Assembly: GCA_026390015.1 (NCBI GenBank)
Contig: JAPLGS010000100.1
Location: 1 to 47,072, forward strand
DNA length: 47,072 nucleotides
Direction of reading: 5' to 3'
Source of the DNA: Chloroflexota bacterium
Lineage (GTDB): Bacteria; Chloroflexota; Anaerolineae; Anaerolineales; Villigracilaceae
A program made the translations under genes and the position numbers. The notes below the pieces were generated by a model. That model was not told where the DNA came from, did not search any database, and saw only the letters and a list, made by a program, of their open reading frames with translations. This document shows, piece by piece, positions 23,782-31,578 of the stretch; within the stretch, counting starts at the first letter, position 1, and every line of letters begins with the position of its first letter.

Positions 23782-24465
23782 ATGAGTACACTTCTTCTTG
23801 AAGGCGGCGCGGAATTTGGCGGGCGCATGTCCGAGCCTGATCTGCGCGCCATCGAACTTGCCGGCGGATTCGATTCTCCCATTTGCATCATCCCCACCGC
23901 GGCCGCAGCAGACAACAATCACAAACGTGCAGGGGATAATGGAATCCGCTGGTTTCAAAGCCTCGGCGCGAAAAATGTATTCGCTGTGGATGTGATTGAC
24001 TCAGCTTCGGCAAATGACTCGTCCCTCGCCGCTTCCATCCGCGCCTCGCGCCTGATCTATTTTCTGGGAGGTTTTCCCCGTCATCTCGCAGAGACTCTCG
24101 CAAACAGCATATGCTGGCGCGCCGCATTGGATGCGTTTAACGAAGGTGCAGTCATCGCTGGGAGCAGTGCCGGCGCAATGGTCTTGTGTGAGCATTATTA
24201 CGATCCATACGAAAATAAATTATTGCGCGGATTGAATTTGATTCCCAACGCGTGCGTCCTGCCGCATCACAATAACTTTGGGAAAGCCTGGGCGAAACAA
24301 CTTGAACAACAACTCCCCGAAGTAATTTTGATCGGTATCGATGAGCGGACAGGGATGATCAGTGCCATGAATGGCGCGTGGCAAGTGCATGGAGCGGGGA
24401 AGATCACGCTGTATCACGACGGAAAGATGGACAGTTACACGCGAGGCGAATCGTTCTCGCTTTAA
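23782..24465 (+). CDS. Peptidase S51 / cyanophycinase-like protein
   Basis: 227 aa, soluble, class I glutamine-amidotransferase-like fold. Seen: N-terminal LLLEGGAEF, CIIPTAAA, YFLGG(F) and the nucleophile elbow AGSSAGA with Ser129. These are the hallmarks of the S51 family (dipeptidase E, cyanophycinase). PHHNNFGK (about 161-168) occupies the place of the usual DxHFxxR-type motif. Substrate not readable: cyanophycin or Asp-containing peptides are the known options. No cyanophycin synthetase is nearby. Confidence 0.85.
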   Translation: MSTLLLEGGAEFGGRMSEPDLRAIELAGGFDSPICIIPTAAAADNNHKRAGDNGIRWFQSLGAKNVFAVDVIDSASANDSSLAASIRASRLIYFLGGFPRHLAETLANSICWRAALDAFNEGAVIAGSSAGAMVLCEHYYDPYENKLLRGLNLIPNACVLPHHNNFGKAWAKQLEQQLPEVILIGIDERTGMISAMNGAWQVHGAGKITLYHDGKMDSYTRGESFSL

Positions 24466-24604
24466 TCCGATGGAGAATCAGGTTGATACACCCGGTTTGG
24501 ATGTGAATGAATTTCCTAATCAATCTATCATCTTCCAATAAGGAAGTTTCCTTAGAATGGGAACATCTCATTGGTAATATTCAACTTTTTTGATAGGAGA
24601 GATC

Positions 24605-25558
24605 ATGACTAATTTATTTAAGTCCGTTCCCATTCATTCTTCAGAGATCACATCAAAACAGGCCTATTTTTCACGGCGTGATTTTATAAAAGCCGCAACG
24701 GTTGCCGCAAGCGCGGCGTTGTTGACGGCCTGCGCCCCATCCGTGACGGAACTGCCGCAGAATGCTGATCCCGTTCCCACATCCAATGCCACCGATGAAC
24801 TTGGTAATCCAGTCAATACTTATAATGATATTATCGGCTACAACAACTACTATGAGTTCAGTACAAATAAAGAAGCCGTGGCGCCCTTATCCAAAAACTT
24901 TACAACCGCGCCATGGACAGTGGAAGTTGGTGGTCTTGTCAACAAGCCGAAGACGTTTGGCGTGGAAGACCTGTTAAAATTATTTTCGCAGGAGGAGCGC
25001 ATCTATCGCCTGCGCTGTGTGGAAGCGTGGAGCATGGTTATCCCGTGGACTGGATTCTCGCTTGCCAGTTTGCTCAAGATGGTCGAGCCAACTTCAGATG
25101 CAAAGTATGTGCGTTTTGAAACTGTCTTTCGCCCCGAGGAAATGAAAGGGCAGGGAAGTCCGCTTTATCCCTGGCCTTATCAAGAAGGTTTGCGCCTTGA
25201 CGAAGCCATGAATGAGCTGACGATCCTGGCAACTGGAATTTATGGTGAAGCCATTCTCCCGCAGAATGGCGCGCCCATCCGACTCGTCGTTCCGTGGAAA
25301 TACGGATTCAAATCCATCAAGTCCATCGTCAAGATCGAATTGACCAGCGAAAGACCCAACACGCTATGGAATACCATCGGCTCAAATGAATACGGTTTTT
25401 ATGCCAACGTCAATCCCGAAGTCGATCATCCGCGCTGGTCACAAGCCTCCGAGCGCCGCATCGGAGAACTCAGCCGCAGACCCACCGAGAAGTTCAACGG
25501 ATACGGCGAGCAGGTCGCGCACCTTTATGATGGCATGGATTTAACCCTGCAATATTAA
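24605..25558 (+). CDS. msrP: Protein-methionine-sulfoxide reductase catalytic subunit MsrP
   Basis: Molybdopterin enzyme that repairs oxidised methionine in exported proteins; 317 aa. Seen: Tat signal with SRRDFIK (23-29), a following LTAC that could act as a lipobox (Cys43), then the sulfite-oxidase-like Mo domain with YRLRCVEAW, whose Cys138 should ligate Mo, and [14 protein letters not shown] near the C-terminus. Start chosen at 24605 because GGAG lies just upstream. The stop overlaps the start of msrQ (TAATG), so the pair is coupled. Confidence 0.95.
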   Translation: MTNLFKSVPIHSSEITSKQAYFSRRDFIKAATVAASAALLTACAPSVTELPQNADPVPTSNATDELGNPVNTYNDIIGYNNYYEFSTNKEAVAPLSKNFTTAPWTVEVGGLVNKPKTFGVEDLLKLFSQEERIYRLRCVEAWSMVIPWTGFSLASLLKMVEPTSDAKYVRFETVFRPEEMKGQGSPLYPWPYQEGLRLDEAMNELTILATGIYGEAILPQNGAPIRLVVPWKYGFKSIKSIVKIELTSERPNTLWNTIGSNEYGFYANVNPEVDHPRWSQASERRIGELSRRPTEKFNGYGEQVAHLYDGMDLTLQY

Positions 25559-26241
25559 TGAAAAGATTTTTCTCCCGTTACACTCCGCTTCAAATAGCCA
25601 TTCACATTTATGCGTGGACAACTATTGCGCGTCTCATCATTGAATTCGCCACAGGCACGATATCCATCAATCCCATTCAAGAAATGGAACAACGTACCGG
25701 TCGTCAGGCGATCACCCTGCTGGTCTTGTCATTGGCTTGTTCGCCATTCAACGCACTCTTCGGCTGGCGCGAACTTCTCAAACGGCGCCGCGCACTTGGG
25801 TTGTATGCGTTCATGTATGCAACGATCCACGTGATCATTTTCGTAGATCTCGATTACGGCCTCGCCTTGAGTTTGATCGCGAAAACCATTCTGCAAAAAC
25901 CGTACATCATTGTTGGCGTCACATCGTTCCTGTTATTAATTCCGCTCGCCCTCACTTCATTTGATGTTTGGAAGAAGCGCCTCGGCAAAAATTGGAAACG
26001 CCTGCATCAACTAATTTATTTAATCGCACCTCTGGTTGCGCTGCATTTCGCGTGGAGCAAAAAAGGCGATATCTTTACATTACAAGGCGACATCGTCCGC
26101 CCGTTGATCTACGGGATCATTATCGGGATATTTCTCATCTTTCGGATTCCTCCGATTCGACGAGCGCTCGCTTCTCTCTCCACCCGAAACCTGTTTCTGT
26201 TTAATAAAAAGAATCAGCAACCCAAAGTGGATGCGCCTTAA
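25558..26241 (+). CDS. msrQ: MsrQ, heme-binding membrane subunit of the MsrPQ system
   Basis: Six-helix membrane protein, 227 aa, that passes electrons from the quinone pool or flavin reductase to MsrP. Seen: ferric-reductase-like fold with GRQAITLLVLSLACSPF (50s-60s), RRRALGLYAFMYATIHVIIF containing a candidate heme His, and KRLHQLIYLIAPLVALHFAW with two more His residues. These match YedZ/MsrQ. It starts on the last base of the msrP stop codon. Confidence 0.94.
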   Translation: MKRFFSRYTPLQIAIHIYAWTTIARLIIEFATGTISINPIQEMEQRTGRQAITLLVLSLACSPFNALFGWRELLKRRRALGLYAFMYATIHVIIFVDLDYGLALSLIAKTILQKPYIIVGVTSFLLLIPLALTSFDVWKKRLGKNWKRLHQLIYLIAPLVALHFAWSKKGDIFTLQGDIVRPLIYGIIIGIFLIFRIPPIRRALASLSTRNLFLFNKKNQQPKVDAP

Positions 26242-26282
26242 TGAGTGCGCCGAGTATCTTTCCAAAATATACATAGAAAGGC

Positions 26283-26288
26283 TATAAT
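26283..26288 (+). promoter_or_regulatory. -10 box of the DsbA-like gene (leaderless type)
   Basis: Perfect TATAAT ending 7 nt before ATG 26296, no Shine-Dalgarno sequence. A weak TTCCAA lies 17 bp upstream. It supports the shorter start for the gene that follows. Confidence 0.6.
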
Positions 26289-26295
26289 CCCGCTT

Positions 26296-27123
26296 ATGGA
26301 TAACAATACTCCCCCCACCCCTGTTGTAAAAAAAACCAGAATAAAAAAGTCCATTCCTATTGTTCAGGAAGAAGTCATAGAAGTAGAGGCGATTGAAATC
26401 CCTGAAGAAACTATCACTTTCAAGCGCAGTCATTTTTACTCGGTACTTGTTGTGCTGGCTTTTGCAGTAGGTGTGTTAGTTGGTTATGTCGCCTGGGGAC
26501 GTGGCGCGACTGTCACCGTCACGACTCCTGCCGTAGCGCAGCAGCCGTCAGGTCAAGTGGCTGCTGCAGCGCCGACAACTCCGCCCCAATTTAGACGCTA
26601 CGACATTCCCATTGACGGGTATCCAAGCCTCGGGCCAGAGGATGCGAAACTTGTCATCGTCGAATTCAGTGATTTCCAATGTCCCTTCTGCCGTAAATTT
26701 CACGATGAAACATATCAGGCTTTGCTGGATGCCTACCCCGGGCAGATCCGCTTTGTATATCGCAACTTGCCTCTTACATCCATTCATCCCAATGCCATGC
26801 CCGCAGCGATTGCCTCGCTTTGCGCCAATGACCAAAACGCCTACTGGGATTTTTACGATAAATTATTCAGCAACGAAACATTGGATGAAGCAACGTATAT
26901 CAAATATGCCGCCGATCTTGGGCTGAATGTCGATACGTTCACAGCTTGTCTCTCCAGTGGCAGCCACGATGCGGTCATCAAAGCGGACATGGATTTTTCG
27001 CTTAATCTTGGTGTGCAATCCACTCCAACATTTTTTGTCAACGGACTTGCCGTTGTAGGTGCTCAGCCCCTCGCGAATTTCCAGCAGATCATAGACAAGG
27101 AACTGGCTGGAGAAATTCCATAG
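26296..27123 (+). CDS. Membrane-anchored DsbA-family thiol oxidoreductase
   Basis: 275 aa. A ~45-residue cytoplasmic tail rich in Glu/Ile/Val precedes one transmembrane helix (about 46-68), a Pro/Gln/Ala linker and a thioredoxin-fold domain. Seen: active site CPFC (Cys129-Cys132) in FSDFQCPFC, and the cis-proline loop VQSTPTFFVNG. This is the DSBA/DsbG-like 'thioredoxin_4' type, acting outside the membrane to oxidise or isomerise protein thiols. The longer frame from 26245 is rejected because TATAAT lies inside it. It may share a role with the MsrPQ genes upstream but has its own promoter. Confidence 0.9.
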   Translation: MDNNTPPTPVVKKTRIKKSIPIVQEEVIEVEAIEIPEETITFKRSHFYSVLVVLAFAVGVLVGYVAWGRGATVTVTTPAVAQQPSGQVAAAAPTTPPQFRRYDIPIDGYPSLGPEDAKLVIVEFSDFQCPFCRKFHDETYQALLDAYPGQIRFVYRNLPLTSIHPNAMPAAIASLCANDQNAYWDFYDKLFSNETLDEATYIKYAADLGLNVDTFTACLSSGSHDAVIKADMDFSLNLGVQSTPTFFVNGLAVVGAQPLANFQQIIDKELAGEIP

Positions 27124-27182
27124 CGATCAGTCATGTCACACCCGCACTTTCGTCGAATCAATTTTCAATTGCAATGAATAGT

Positions 27183-27230
27183 ACAGAGTTCACAGATTGC
27201 TTAAAGATTTTGTGAACTCTGTTCCTTTTT
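27183..27230 (+). terminator. Intrinsic terminator after the DsbA-like gene
   Basis: ACAGAGTTCACA (27183-27194) pairs perfectly with TGTGAACTCTGT (27211-27222), loop 16 nt, followed by TCCTTTTT. Confidence 0.85.
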
Positions 27231-27238
27231 GGTATGAT
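27210..27238 (+). promoter_or_regulatory. Possible promoter of deoxynucleoside kinase 1
   Basis: TTGTGA (27210-27215), 17-bp spacer, TATGAT (27233-27238). It overlaps the terminator stem just described. Predicted leader about 45 nt, with ribosome site GAGGG before ATG 27290. Confidence 0.4.
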
Positions 27239-27289
27239 AACAAGCGCATCATACTACTTGAAAAAATCTTTTACCATTGAGAGGGACAC

Positions 27290-27955
27290 ATGAATAAATT
27301 TGTTGCAGTTGCCGGGAACATTGGTGTCGGGAAATCCACGCTGGTGAAAATGCTGTGTGACGAAATGCGTTGGGATCCGTTCTACGAGCCTGTCACCGAG
27401 AATCCCTACCTCGCAGATTTTTATCAGAACATGTCTGCATGGGCGTTCCATTCACAGATATTCTTTCTGACGCACCGCCTGCGCTCACATTTGAGTCTTG
27501 CGCAGCATCCGAATTCTGTGATCCAGGATCGCAGTGTCTATGAAGACGCGGAGATCTTCGCGCAGAATCTTTATCGGCAGGGGAATATTCAGGAAAGAGA
27601 TTATCAAACCTATCGTGAGTTGTACGAGACGACTGTGCAATTTCTGCCCCCGCCCGACCTCGTCATTTATTTACGCGCATCGGTTCCTACGCTTATGAAT
27701 CGCATCAACTCACGCGGACGTGATTATGAGCGCAAGATCGCTCCCGAATATTTACAAAATCTCAACGAGTTGTACGAAACATGGATAGAGGATTTCACGC
27801 TATGCCCCGTGCTGGCTGTCCCCGCTGATGATCTGGATTACGTGGCCCACTCCGGTCATCTCAAATTGATCGTCGCCAAAGTGGATGATAAATTAACAGG
27901 AAAAGAAGAGGTCGTTTTTGATGCAGACGAAGTGGCCAGAGCCGCGGAAGATTAA
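27290..27955 (+). CDS. Deoxynucleoside kinase 1 (dAK/dCK-like)
   Basis: Phosphorylates deoxynucleosides for salvage; 221 aa, cytoplasmic. Seen: P-loop GNIGVGKST (9-17), the substrate-contact EPV (33-35), FFLTHRL, the DRS motif (80-82) in VIQDRSVYEDA, and the LID RINSRGRDYERKI. The DRS-VYEDA form is typical of deoxyadenosine/deoxycytidine-type kinases. A second, different kinase of this family lies at 33647-34279. The C-terminus has an acidic extension (EEVVFDADEVARAAED). Confidence 0.92.
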   Translation: MNKFVAVAGNIGVGKSTLVKMLCDEMRWDPFYEPVTENPYLADFYQNMSAWAFHSQIFFLTHRLRSHLSLAQHPNSVIQDRSVYEDAEIFAQNLYRQGNIQERDYQTYRELYETTVQFLPPPDLVIYLRASVPTLMNRINSRGRDYERKIAPEYLQNLNELYETWIEDFTLCPVLAVPADDLDYVAHSGHLKLIVAKVDDKLTGKEEVVFDADEVARAAED

Positions 27956-27976
27956 ATTTCTGTTGCAATTTGAAAA

Positions 27977-28016
27977 GTTTACAGGTTGGAACATTCAAAC
28001 CTTCCAACCTGTAAAC
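27977..28016. terminator. Palindrome between convergent dNK1 and pyrB
   Basis: GTTTACAGGTTGGAA (27977-27991) and its exact reverse complement (28002-28016) around a 10-nt loop. It fills the 73-bp gap between two facing genes, so a two-way terminator is likely. It could equally be a dispersed repeat, as it has the same design as the elements at 29866 and 32508. Confidence 0.7.
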
Positions 28017-28028
28017 CTGAAAATGTTA

Positions 28029-29009
28029 TTACGCTTTCCCCAACACCATCGCCAGCAGCGCCATTCTCACATACAAACCATATTCCATTTGACGGAAATA
28101 TGCGGCACGCGGATCATCATCGAATTCGGGCGAAATCTCGCCCACGCGCGGCAGTGGGTGCATCACGATCATATCTTTTTTGGCGGCTTTCATGATTTCA
28201 GGATCGATCACGTAGGCGCCTTTAACCTTTTCATAATCAGCGGGGTCTTCAAATCTTTCCTTCTGCACGCGGGTCACATACAACACATCTGTTTCAGCTA
28301 AAACTTTTTCAAGCGATGAAAACTCCGCCTGCGGAACATTCTTCGCGGCCACTTCATCCAGCACTTCCTTCGGCATCTTCAAAATATCAGGTGAGACATA
28401 ATTCAATTTGATATTGCTGAACTGCGAAAGCAGACGCGCCAGCGAATGAACAGTACGTCCATATTTCAGGTCGCCGAGCATGGTCACCGTCAGGTGGTCG
28501 AGCCGCCCAAGTTCCTCCATGATCGTGAACGTATCCAGTAAAGCCTGCGTCGGATGTTCGCCCACTCCATCGCCCGCGTTGATGATAGGTTTCTTCGCCG
28601 CCTTCGCCGCGATCGCCGCCGCGCCCGTTTCAGGATGGCGCAGCACGATCACATCCGCATAGCATTCGAGCGTGCGGATGGTATCAGGCAAACTCTCGCC
28701 CTTCGACACCGACGAATATTTCACCTCGTTGATCGGGATGACCGACCCGCCGAGCCGTTCCATCGAAGCAGTGAATGAGGATGACGTTCTGGTGGAAGGT
28801 TCGTAAAAAAGATTTGCCAGAATTTTCCCTTTCAGCAGATCAAACGTCCCGACGCGCTCGACCATGCCGCGCATCTCATGCGCCACGCCGAACACATACT
28901 CCAGATCGGCGCGGCTAAATTGCTTGACCGACAGAATATCCTTGCCATACCACTCGGCATTTTTATTTTCGCCGAAAGGCAGGTGAGCTGATGATGAACT
29001 TGTAGGCAT
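28029..29009 (-). CDS. pyrB: Aspartate carbamoyltransferase catalytic chain
   Basis: Joins carbamoyl phosphate and aspartate in pyrimidine synthesis; 326 aa, slightly long because of a ~25-residue N-terminal extension. Seen: carbamoyl-phosphate loop STRTSSSF (72-79), [28 protein letters not shown] (aspartate side), [10 protein letters not shown], and the C-terminal [13 protein letters not shown]. All are standard. Strong ribosome site AAGGAG. No pyrI or other pyr gene is adjacent; no PyrR-type attenuator is evident upstream. Confidence 0.97.
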   Translation of the reverse strand: MPTSSSSAHLPFGENKNAEWYGKDILSVKQFSRADLEYVFGVAHEMRGMVERVGTFDLLKGKILANLFYEPSTRTSSSFTASMERLGGSVIPINEVKYSSVSKGESLPDTIRTLECYADVIVLRHPETGAAAIAAKAAKKPIINAGDGVGEHPTQALLDTFTIMEELGRLDHLTVTMLGDLKYGRTVHSLARLLSQFSNIKLNYVSPDILKMPKEVLDEVAAKNVPQAEFSSLEKVLAETDVLYVTRVQKERFEDPADYEKVKGAYVIDPEIMKAAKKDMIVMHPLPRVGEISPEFDDDPRAAYFRQMEYGLYVRMALLAMVLGKA

Positions 29010-29042
29010 ATGTTACTCCTTGGTAAATAGTAATTTGTAATT

Positions 29043-29084
29043 GGTGGTCGAGTAGCCCCGAATGATTTTGGAGGGCGTATCGAG
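29043..29084. repeat. GGTGGTCGAGTAG / CGTATCGAG imperfect palindrome, copy 2
   Basis: GGTGGTCGAGTAG (29043-29055) and CGTATCGAG (29076-29084) repeat the ends of the element at 13091-13134 with a different centre. An AT-rich lead-in of simple words (AGTAATTTGTAATT) precedes it, as copy 1 is preceded by the 19-bp repeat. It lies in the 256-bp gap between pyrB and the next pair; the rest of the gap shows no gene. Confidence 0.65.
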
Positions 29085-29230
29085 GCCATTTTGTTGATCG
29101 GGACTCTGATCGTGCGCTGGCAACGTATCCCGTTTAATCACATGGTTCACGCTTTTATATTTTCCGCTCGTCTCTGCGACGGGCGGGACTGGCCGCTATT
29201 TCGAGGTTCATTTTGTGCGTCTTTCGTCTG

Positions 29231-29259
29231 TTGCCAAAAGGCACACAAAATGCTAAAAT
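29231..29259 (+). promoter_or_regulatory. Promoter of the BrnT/BrnA-like pair
   Basis: TTGCCA (29231-29236), 17-bp spacer, TGC-TAAAAT (-10 at 29254-29259). The -10 ends 6 nt before ATG 29266, so the first gene is probably read from a leaderless mRNA. Confidence 0.75.
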
Positions 29260-29265
29260 CGGTGT

Positions 29266-29547
29266 ATGAAATATTTCTCGTGGAACGAAGAGAAAAATAA
29301 ACTTTTGAAATTAGACAGACAAGTCTCATTTGAGGACGTTGTATTTTACATTGAAAAAGGACACCTGCTGGACGTACTTGAACATCCCAATCAGGAGAAG
29401 TATAAAGGACAAAAGATTTTTGTAGTGCAGATTGATGATTATGTTTACTTGATACCTTTTATCGAAGATGACCATGAAATCTTTTTGAAGACGATAATCC
29501 CAAGCCGCAAAGCAACAAAAAAATATTTGAAAGGAATCAAAAAATGA
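29266..29547 (+). CDS. BrnT-like (RelE-fold) putative toxin
   Basis: 93 aa. The opening FSWNEEKNKLLKLDRQVSFEDV and later FVVQIDDYVYLIPFIED and TIIPSRKATKKYL follow the pattern of BrnT/DUF4258-type proteins, small ribonuclease-like toxins with a RelE fold. It overlaps the next gene by 4 bp (ATGA), and that gene encodes a ribbon-helix-helix-type protein, the standard toxin-first BrnT-BrnA order. Similarity is judged by eye; catalytic residues cannot be assigned. Composition is more AT-rich than neighbours, suggesting transfer. Confidence 0.7.
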   Translation: MKYFSWNEEKNKLLKLDRQVSFEDVVFYIEKGHLLDVLEHPNQEKYKGQKIFVVQIDDYVYLIPFIEDDHEIFLKTIIPSRKATKKYLKGIKK

Positions 29548-29819
29548 GCAATCTAAAACTCCAGCAGGATGAACTTGAACTTCTTGCCTCTTATGAAACC
29601 GAGGAATGGAAATCCGTCAGGAAATTGAAGGAACAAAAAGAAAAATACCGTGTTTATGCCCGCGCAACTTTCCGCAAGGACAAACGAGTCAACATCCGTA
29701 TTTCAGAAAAAGATCTCCTCGACCTGCAAAAGACAGCCATACGCCAGGGCATTCCTTATCAAACTTTACTATCCAGTGTCCTGCACAAATATGCCAACGG
29801 TGTGTTAACAGAGAAATAG
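29544..29819 (+). CDS. BrnA/CopG-like antitoxin
   Basis: 91 aa. A charged N-terminal region (ELELLASYETEEWKSVRKLKEQKEKY) is followed by KDKRVNIRISEKDLLDLQKTA and YQTLLSSVLHKYANG, the strand-helix-helix pattern of ribbon-helix-helix DNA binders (BrnA or CopG type). The N-terminal part would mask the toxin. Expected to repress the promoter at 29231-29259. Translationally coupled to the preceding gene. Confidence 0.8.
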   Translation: MSNLKLQQDELELLASYETEEWKSVRKLKEQKEKYRVYARATFRKDKRVNIRISEKDLLDLQKTAIRQGIPYQTLLSSVLHKYANGVLTEK

Positions 29820-29865
29820 AAGAGCACGCTCTCCTATATTCCCGTCGTTGCGACGGAATTTATAA

Positions 29866-29898
29866 AAACTTCCGAAGTCTCAAAGACTTCGGAAGTTT
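29866..29898. repeat. Palindromic repeat AAACTTCCGAAG, copy 1
   Basis: AAACTTCCGAAGTCT (29866-29880) and its exact reverse complement (29884-29898), loop CAA. The same stem words recur at 32508-32539. Placed between the antitoxin gene and the convergent nucleotidyltransferase gene, it can also act as a two-way terminator. Confidence 0.85.
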
Positions 29899-29903
29899 GG
29901 TGG

Positions 29904-30350
29904 TTAATCTTCTGAGAGTAAATCTGCATCAATTAGATCCTGTGGGCGCCCTGCCGCGCGTTTGGAAATTATTAAATCGTTTTTTGAAATAAAAATCACA
30001 TTCAGCCCATCAAAATCAACTTCCACACGTCTGTTCCAGCAATCCTCAAAATTGACTCCTGGAATTCCCATTAACACATCCACACGAATGGGCGACACAC
30101 CTATTTGAAAGAAAAAACCTTCTTCTGAGAAGTCTTTTGAGGTTAAACCTGTAAGAGGAGCTCCAAATTCACGCAAAGAATTGTAGACCGCTTCTGCGTT
30201 TGCAATGTCAGTACTAATCAAAACATCAAGGTCTTTGGTGAAGCGTGGCTCTGCGTATTGCACAACCGCATAGCCGCCAATCACGAGGTACTTAACGTTC
30301 TGGTCGTTGAAAATTTGTAACAAGTCGCTGAAGTCGGAGTTGACGAACAT
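29904..30350 (-). CDS. Nucleotidyltransferase-fold protein (DUF6036/MNT-like)
   Basis: 148 aa. Seen: GGYAVVQY (25-32) and RFTKDLDVLI (36-45), in which Asp40 and Asp42 are the metal-binding pair of the polymerase-beta nucleotidyltransferase fold, then VDVLMG with a possible third acid. ISKNDLIISKRAAGRPQDLIDADLL at the end is typical of this family. It overlaps the upstream small gene by 59 bp. Such enzymes occur in AbiEii-, MNT/HEPN- and related toxin-antitoxin systems, but neither partner type is present here. Function unproved. Confidence 0.82.
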   Translation of the reverse strand: MFVNSDFSDLLQIFNDQNVKYLVIGGYAVVQYAEPRFTKDLDVLISTDIANAEAVYNSLREFGAPLTGLTSKDFSEEGFFFQIGVSPIRVDVLMGIPGVNFEDCWNRRVEVDFDGLNVIFISKNDLIISKRAAGRPQDLIDADLLSED

Positions 30351-30498
30351 CGTATCCTTTGACTTTCATATAATGAGTAACCAATTCCCAGGAAGCATCA
30401 AAACGAGCTTTTGCTGGTTGCGCCTGCCAAAAAATCAAGTCAAATGACCTGTCCATTTGCTCAATTTTTCCGCGGCGCTCAACAAAAATTCTTTTCAT
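30292..30498 (-). CDS. Small conserved partner of the nucleotidyltransferase
   Basis: 68 aa, without a named function. The central FWQAQPAKARFDASWELV and terminal RLQRLV match a small protein I recognise as often encoded just before DUF6036-type nucleotidyltransferases. Ribosome site GGAGAGG. The last 59 bp overlap the nucleotidyltransferase gene in another frame, a strong sign that the two are expressed together. No DNA-binding motif is obvious. Confidence 0.7.
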   Translation of the reverse strand: MKRIFVERRGKIEQMDRSFDLIFWQAQPAKARFDASWELVTHYMKVKGYDVRQLRLQRLVTNFQRPER

Positions 30499-30522
30499 GG
30501 TTACCTCTCCAATGATTTTACA

Positions 30523-31578
30523 CTACTTCTTTCCATGCCCATGTCTGTGATGAATATCAGGCATGTGATCGTGCTCATGTTCCTCGGCGGGATGTTCATG
30601 CTCATGTGAGTGGATTCCCTTTATATCATCATGTCCATGCGCGGGGTCATCGTGGTTATGACTGTGTTCATGAAATAATACAGTATGCACATGAGAATGC
30701 GAATGTTGTTCGTTGATAAGCAATAACGCGCCGCCGATCATCAACATCGCGGCAATGATAAACAAAAATGATGGCAATTCCCCAAAAATAATAATGGACA
30801 AAACCACGCCTGCCAATGGAGCCGTGCTAAACAACGCGCTGGTACGCGACGCGCCTAATCCACGCATCGAGTGGATAAATAGCATCGTGCTTAGGCCGTA
30901 GCTGACAAATCCCAAAATCATCGTGGCGAATATAGTTGCCAATGATGGAAGTTGATCCCCAAGAAAAAACGCCAGGAAGAAAGAGAACATGCCCGCGACA
31001 AGTCCCTTCCATGCCACGATGGCCAGCGGATCCTTGCCAGAGATATTACGCGTGAAGTTATTGTCTACGCCCCATAGCACACAGGCAAGCACAATACCCA
31101 ATGCGCCGAGCGAGAGTCCGAATCCACTTTTGAAATTGGCCGAAAGAAAAATGCTTGCCAATGTGATGACGATGATCGCAGTCCATGCGCGGCGGCTGAT
31201 GGCTTCCTTGAAAACTAACAAGGCAATTACGGTTGTTCCCACACCTTCAAAATTCAACAGTAATGAAGCCGTGGAAGCAGAAGTGTTTTGCAAACTGATC
31301 ATCAAAATGATCGGAGCTAGGATTCCGCCAGAAATGATCGCGCCTGCCAGCCATTTGATATCAGGTGATTTGATGCCCGCTTCCATATCTTTGGAGCGCA
31401 TCCGTTGAGTAAACTTGACAAGAGTAATTCCCGTTCCACTTCCGAGATAAAGGAAAGCCGCGAGGAAGATCGGCGCGATATTGTCACCCAGCAATAATTT
31501 CGCGATTGGCGCACTCGCCCCGAAGAATAGCGCGGCGAGCAGGGCTTGTAAAATAAATGGGAGATTGGATGATTTCAT
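30523..31578 (-). CDS. EamA/DMT-family transporter with histidine-rich C-terminal tail
   Basis: 351 aa. Ten hydrophobic segments in two repeats form the EamA drug/metabolite transporter fold (about 1-290). The last ~65 residues are hydrophilic and hold 21 histidines with Asp and Glu, beginning HSHSHVH and ending HHRHGHG. Such tails bind Ni, Co, Zn or Cu, so a metal-related export role is plausible for a family otherwise known for metabolites. Its ATG directly follows the stop of the hydrolase gene with no gap, so they form one operon. Confidence 0.9.
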   Translation of the reverse strand: MKSSNLPFILQALLAALFFGASAPIAKLLLGDNIAPIFLAAFLYLGSGTGITLVKFTQRMRSKDMEAGIKSPDIKWLAGAIISGGILAPIILMISLQNTSASTASLLLNFEGVGTTVIALLVFKEAISRRAWTAIIVITLASIFLSANFKSGFGLSLGALGIVLACVLWGVDNNFTRNISGKDPLAIVAWKGLVAGMFSFFLAFFLGDQLPSLATIFATMILGFVSYGLSTMLFIHSMRGLGASRTSALFSTAPLAGVVLSIIIFGELPSFLFIIAAMLMIGGALLLINEQHSHSHVHTVLFHEHSHNHDDPAHGHDDIKGIHSHEHEHPAEEHEHDHMPDIHHRHGHGKK

